Assembly (NCBI GenBank): GCA_003541875.1
Contig: DPLS01000225.1
Span: forward strand, 1-9,928
Length of the DNA stretch: 9,928 nt
From: Bacteroidota bacterium
GTDB lineage: Bacteria; Bacteroidota; Ignavibacteria; UBA10030; UBA6906
Direction: 5' to 3'
How positions within the stretch are numbered: position 1 is the first letter of the stretch; each line of letters begins with the position of its first letter. A model generated the notes under the pieces. It was not told where the DNA came from, made no database searches, and was given only the letters and a program-made list of their open reading frames with translations. Positions 6,989-9,928 of the stretch are shown here, in pieces. The translations under genes and the position numbers were made by a program.

Positions 6989-7483
6989 ATGAATAGAGCG
7001 TCGTTGGTGTTCATTGCTGTCTGTCTTCTGTGCATTTCGGCCCTGGCCCATGCCCAGTTCAAGTCGCAAGTAGAGAGCGAGAGTCGGGTTTCGGAGGGTC
7101 TCATGAGTCAAACTGCACCGCAACTCTTTCTCGGCTGGTTCAATCCTGACAAGTTCCACATGCATCATACATTTGATCTCTCGTTTACCTCCTTCGGTCG
7201 CAATGCGGTGTCGTTGGGGACGTATACAAACAGCATGTCGTATGAGTTCGCCGACAACTTGCGGGCTCGGACGGATCTGAGCATGAGCTATTCTCCGTAC
7301 AACAACCTCCCGACATTGAACGGCAAGAAGAATGACCTGAGTTCGATCTACCTCAGCCGTGCACAACTTGACTACAAACCTTGGGAGAACTTTCTGATAC
7401 AGCTACAATATCGCAGCCTCCCATACGGGAGCTATTACGGTTCACAATTTTTCAACCCGTGGTACAGGGAGAACGGATTCTGA
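6989..7483 (+). CDS. Uncharacterised exported beta-strand-rich protein
   Basis: 164 residues; I do not recognise the family. Residues 1-22 are a clear Sec signal peptide: a basic start (MNR), a hydrophobic stretch and an ALAHA-Q type cleavage site after A22. No lipobox cysteine is seen, so it is not an obvious lipoprotein. The mature part (about 142 residues) has several alternating polar/aromatic segments that look like amphipathic beta-strands (for example HHTFDLSFTSF, RTDLSMSYSPY, SRAQLDYKPW, FLIQLQYRSLPYG). It ends in phenylalanine, as many outer-membrane beta-barrels do. It may be a small outer-membrane or periplasmic beta protein. It has its own candidate promoter and a terminator 45 bases after the stop, so it is probably transcribed alone. 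Function unknown. Confidence 0.85.
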   Translation: MNRASLVFIAVCLLCISALAHAQFKSQVESESRVSEGLMSQTAPQLFLGWFNPDKFHMHHTFDLSFTSFGRNAVSLGTYTNSMSYEFADNLRARTDLSMSYSPYNNLPTLNGKKNDLSSIYLSRAQLDYKPWENFLIQLQYRSLPYGSYYGSQFFNPWYRENGF

Positions 7484-7527
7484 GCAGGACTGCAAAACGA
7501 AGTTGCTGTAGTGTGATTCTGATTTTC

Positions 7528-7574
7528 GCCGAGTGGGCATCCTCGTAGAAGGAGGAGAGCAACTCGGTTTTTTT
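7528..7574 (+). terminator. Intrinsic terminator after the exported-protein gene
   Basis: Outer arms CCGAGT (7529-7534) and ACTCGG (7562-7567), extendable by one G-U pair, followed at once by seven T (7568-7574). Inside is a second helix, TCCTC (7540-7544) with GAGGA (7552-7556), around a seven-base loop, separated from the outer helix by a small internal loop. The helix and T-run fit a Rho-independent terminator for the gene ending at 7483. It lies only 22 bases before the next start codon, so a regulatory leader (attenuator) for the downstream genes is an alternative. Confidence 0.7.
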
Positions 7575-7595
7575 GTTCTACTCACAGCGTATCAA

Positions 7596-8072
7596 ATGAA
7601 CGAACGAAGTACTCCCATCAGCACTGTCGCCTCTCGCAGGAATCCTCGTATTCTCATTCTCAATATCGTCATCGGTCTACTTGTTGTTGTGGTAGGGTAC
7701 CTGACGTATTCACTCCTGAACAGAAATGTTCTGCAGCCTCCGGTCGACTCGGGGAAGTCGGGCGTTGCACCCGGTGAGATCATCCAGATCGATGTCCTGA
7801 ACGGCTCTGGTCTTCAAGGAGCCGCGAACAACTGTACCTCATACTTGCGTGCACGTGGCTTTGACGTCGTCGAGATGCGCAACTATAGGACCTCGGATGT
7901 TGATGAATCTCTTGTGATCGACAGAGTTGGGAATACAACAAACGCTGAGAAGGTGGCGTACGCTTTGGGCATCAAGAAGAAGAATATCGTCCAGCAACTC
8001 AACCACGACTACTACGTCGACGTTTCTGTGGTGATAGGAAAAGATTTTAATTCTCTGAAACCCTCGCACTAA
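7596..8072 (+). CDS. Membrane-anchored LytR_C-domain protein
   Basis: 158 residues. A short basic N-terminus (R14, R15, R18) is followed by one transmembrane segment (about residues 19-41, rich in I, L and V). After a flexible linker (42-60, with PP and glycines) comes a LytR_C domain at about 62-148: IDVLNGSGLQGAAN, an RARGFDVVEM strand, SLVIDRVGN and VDVSVVIGKD. With the basic end inside, the domain would face the periplasm. LytR_C domains often follow LytR-CpsA-Psr catalytic domains, but none is present here, so no ligase activity is implied and the role is unknown. I start at ATG 7596; a GTG start at 7533 would translate through the terminator hairpin. No good ribosome site precedes the ATG. 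rsfS begins 13 bases after the stop, so the two are probably one operon. Confidence 0.85.
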   Translation: MNERSTPISTVASRRNPRILILNIVIGLLVVVVGYLTYSLLNRNVLQPPVDSGKSGVAPGEIIQIDVLNGSGLQGAANNCTSYLRARGFDVVEMRNYRTSDVDESLVIDRVGNTTNAEKVAYALGIKKKNIVQQLNHDYYVDVSVVIGKDFNSLKPSH

Positions 8073-8073
8073 G

Positions 8074-8079
8074 AAAGGA
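8074..8079 (+). promoter_or_regulatory. Shine-Dalgarno site supporting the TTG start of rsfS
   Basis: AAAGGA six bases before TTG 8086. The first ATG (8122) would remove the conserved first helix of RsfS, so site and homology agree on the TTG. Confidence 0.75.
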
Positions 8080-8085
8080 CTTCCA

Positions 8086-8508
8086 TTGAAATCATCCCTG
8101 CTTGCAACAGCAATTGCCAAGATGACACTCACAAAGAAGGCTCACAACGTCGTTGTGATGGATTTGCGGAAGCTGCCATCGGTTACTGATTTCTTTGTGA
8201 TCTGTTCTGCAGACTCTGATATCCAGGTGAAAGCCATTGCTGGTGCGGTTGAAGAAGAAATGGATAAGCGGGGTGTGAACCTCTGGCATCGGGAGGCTGG
8301 AAGTCTGAACTGGCTTGTGCTTGATTACGTTGACGTTGTGCTCCACGTTTTCCACAAGACCACTCGCTCATACTACAACCTCGAAAAGCTCTGGGGTGAT
8401 GCGAGAATCAGGCGTATGAGTGAAGACAAGGCACCTGTGTCTGCACGTGGCTCTCGCAAGGGCGGGTCGCCGCGAAATCGCTCCGCAGTGAAACGGAAGG
8501 CTTCATGA
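8086..8508 (+). CDS. rsfS: Ribosome silencing factor RsfS
   Basis: 140 residues. RsfS (RsfA/Iojap family) binds uL14 on the large ribosomal subunit and blocks subunit joining when nutrients are short. The core is complete: LATAIAKMTLTKKAHNVVV (first helix), LRKLPSVTDFFVICSADSD, the VKAIAGAVEEEM helix, a LWHREAGSLNWLVLDYVDVVLHVF strand pair and RSYYNLEKLWGDA. Residues 111-140 form an extra basic, low-complexity tail (nine K/R, with GSRKGGSPRNR) beyond the usual core, which may contact rRNA or simply be disordered. The start is TTG at 8086, supported by an AAAGGA six bases upstream and by homology. The stop overlaps the argS ATG by four bases (ATGA, 8505-8508), so translation is probably coupled. 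Confidence 0.95.
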   Translation: MKSSLLATAIAKMTLTKKAHNVVVMDLRKLPSVTDFFVICSADSDIQVKAIAGAVEEEMDKRGVNLWHREAGSLNWLVLDYVDVVLHVFHKTTRSYYNLEKLWGDARIRRMSEDKAPVSARGSRKGGSPRNRSAVKRKAS

Positions 8509-9928
8509 AAAACTATCTTCGGGAGAAGGTTGCCTTCTCACTGAAATCTCTCGGTATCTCTCCCGATGTTACGATCTCATTTGAAAAACCCCGCCAGCCC
8601 GAACATGGCGATTTGACGACCAATGTGGCCATGCTTCTGGCCAGGAGCCTCAAGAGGAACCCGCGTCAACTTGCTTCAGAGATAATAGCGCACCTTGAGA
8701 TTGACCCCGCGCTAATTGATCAGCCGGAAGCTGCGGGCCCCGGGTTCATCAACTTCCGATTCACTGATCGATTCTACCATCACCAGCTCGGGCAATTACT
8801 CGCACATGAAGGGAGTTTCGGCCGCTCGACGATCGGCAAAGGCAAGAAGACGATGGTCGAGTTTGTCAGCGCAAACCCGACTGGTCCGTTAACGGTTGGG
8901 CATGGGCGGGGCGCAGTGTTCGGTGATACCGTTGCCAATTTGCTTGAGTGGACGGGACACGACGTCACGCGGGAGTATTATTTCAACAATGCCGGCAGGC
9001 AAATGCGCGTATTGGGGGACTCTGTGCGATTGCGCTATCTGGAAATTCTCGGACAAGCCGTGACATTTCCCGAGGATTACTACCAGGGAGCATATATCAA
9101 GGATATTGCACAGCATCTGTACGATCAGCATGGCAGCACATTGTCGGATGAACAACCTGAAGGAAGATTCAAGGAACAGGCTGAGCGTGAGATCTTCGCT
9201 GAAATCAAAGGTACCTTGAAGAGACTGGGAATAGAGTTCCAATCTTTCTACAACGAAAACTCGCTGTATGAGACTGGCAAGATCAAGCTGATCATTGAGA
9301 CCTTCCGTGAGAAGAGTCTTGTGTATGACAAGGAGGGGGCACTGTGGCTCCGTACAGAGCAGTTAGGCAGGGAAAAGGACAAAGTTATTGTGAAGAGCAC
9401 GGGGGAGCCGACCTATCGCTTGCCGGACATTGCTTACCATGTCGACAAGTTCCGGCGCGGTTTTGATCCAATGATTGATATCTTCGGCTCCGACCATATT
9501 GAGGAGTCTTTAGATGTGTTGGCCGTCCTCAAAGCGTTGGGCTATGATACGGACAAGGTCAAGGTGTTGATCCATCAGTTCGTCACGATTGTGCAGGACG
9601 GCGAAACTGTAAAGATGTCCACCCGCAAGGCGAACTACATCACGTTGGATGAGCTCATTGCGGAGGTGGGTGCTGATGTGGTGCGATACTTTTTCCTGAT
9701 GCGGAGCATGACCGGCCATCTGAATTTTGACCTCGATCTCGCGAAGCAACATTCTGATGAAAATCCGGTTTACTATCTGCAGTATGCACATGCGCGCATC
9801 GCGAGCATCCTGCGCAACGCTGAACAAGCTGGGCGTCGATACGTTCCCCAGACAGTTCAACTTGAACTGCTTAAGATGCCCGAAGAGGTCTCTCTCATCA
9901 AAACGTTACTCTTGCTTCCAGAGGTTGT
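8505..9928 (+). CDS. argS: Arginyl-tRNA synthetase (3' end outside window)
   Basis: The first 474 residues are visible and the frame runs off the window; the family is usually 550-590 residues, so about 80-115 are missing. It charges tRNA-Arg with arginine at the expense of ATP. Residues 1-90 are the N-terminal tRNA-contact domain (EHGDLTTNVAM). The class I catalytic core has FVSANPTGPLTVGHGRGA (from residue 121), where the HIGH motif reads TVGH (130-133), and KMSTRKANYITLDEL (KMST at 370-373) in place of KMSK. RLPDIAYH and IDIFGSDHIE are further core motifs. Residue 423 on (YYLQYAHARI) begins the DALR-type anticodon-binding domain. The start is ATG at 8505, overlapping the rsfS stop. The motif variants look natural for part of the family rather than damage. 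Confidence 0.96.
   Translation, partial: MKNYLREKVAFSLKSLGISPDVTISFEKPRQPEHGDLTTNVAMLLARSLKRNPRQLASEIIAHLEIDPALIDQPEAAGPGFINFRFTDRFYHHQLGQLLAHEGSFGRSTIGKGKKTMVEFVSANPTGPLTVGHGRGAVFGDTVANLLEWTGHDVTREYYFNNAGRQMRVLGDSVRLRYLEILGQAVTFPEDYYQGAYIKDIAQHLYDQHGSTLSDEQPEGRFKEQAEREIFAEIKGTLKRLGIEFQSFYNENSLYETGKIKLIIETFREKSLVYDKEGALWLRTEQLGREKDKVIVKSTGEPTYRLPDIAYHVDKFRRGFDPMIDIFGSDHIEESLDVLAVLKALGYDTDKVKVLIHQFVTIVQDGETVKMSTRKANYITLDELIAEVGADVVRYFFLMRSMTGHLNFDLDLAKQHSDENPVYYLQYAHARIASILRNAEQAGRRYVPQTVQLELLKMPEEVSLIKTLLLLPEV

Noticed and set aside
7533..7595. GTG 7533 as the start of the LytR_C protein
   Set aside because: It sits in the terminator stem and would add 21 residues encoded by hairpin and T-run; ATG 7596 gives a normal N-in membrane anchor.
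7440..7595. A promoter for the LytR_C-rsfS-argS unit
   Set aside because: Boxes such as TTGCTG (7503) or TATCAA (7590) have no partner at 16-18 bases, so I do not call one.
1..9928. CRISPR arrays, insertion sequences, tRNAs, defence or phage genes
   Set aside because: No direct repeats in series, no transposase or integrase motifs and no tRNA-like folds noticed; almost all bases are accounted for by core genes.

Overview
The window is a plus-strand-only stretch of conserved chromosomal genes. It most likely comes from the Bacteroidota/Ignavibacteriota/Chlorobiota group. The main evidence is the C-terminal part of SprA, the type IX secretion (T9SS) outer-membrane translocon, next to a PorX-type response regulator carrying a PglZ domain. 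A stand-alone GlmU uridylyltransferase domain fits the same group. Several genes have clear Shine-Dalgarno sites and two candidate promoters look sigma70-like, which makes me favour an Ignavibacteria-like lineage over classical Bacteroidia. That placement is inference.

Layout. Bases 1-1410 hold the 3' end of sprA. A 126-base gap with a candidate promoter follows, then a tightly packed run: porX (1537-3105), tsaE (3102-3560), tsaB (3557-4249), accD (4261-5103), a decayed arginase fragment (about 5128-5315), panC (5322-6170) and a GlmU-type uridylyltransferase gene (6178-6930). Junctions are 4-base overlaps or gaps of at most about 25 bases, except where the arginase relic lies, so this is probably one long operon. 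Next comes an isolated small gene for an exported beta-rich protein (6989-7483), with its own candidate promoter (TTGACA-N17-TATCAT) and an intrinsic terminator. The last group is a membrane-anchored LytR_C-domain protein (7596-8072), rsfS (8086-8508) and the 5' part of argS (8505 to the window end).

Functions. SprA and PorX belong to protein secretion and its regulation. TsaE and TsaB act in t6A modification of tRNA. AccD starts fatty-acid synthesis, PanC makes pantothenate for coenzyme A, and the GlmU-like enzyme makes UDP-GlcNAc for the envelope. RsfS silences ribosomes in starvation and ArgS charges tRNA-Arg. So a secretion regulator sits at the head of a growth and envelope gene cluster.

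I see no mobile element, CRISPR array, tRNA, rRNA or defence system, and no new multi-gene system. The points most worth a second look are the arginase relic between accD and panC, the promoter pattern shared by the two largest intergenic regions, the sprA-porX linkage, and the uncharacterised exported protein with its own transcription unit.
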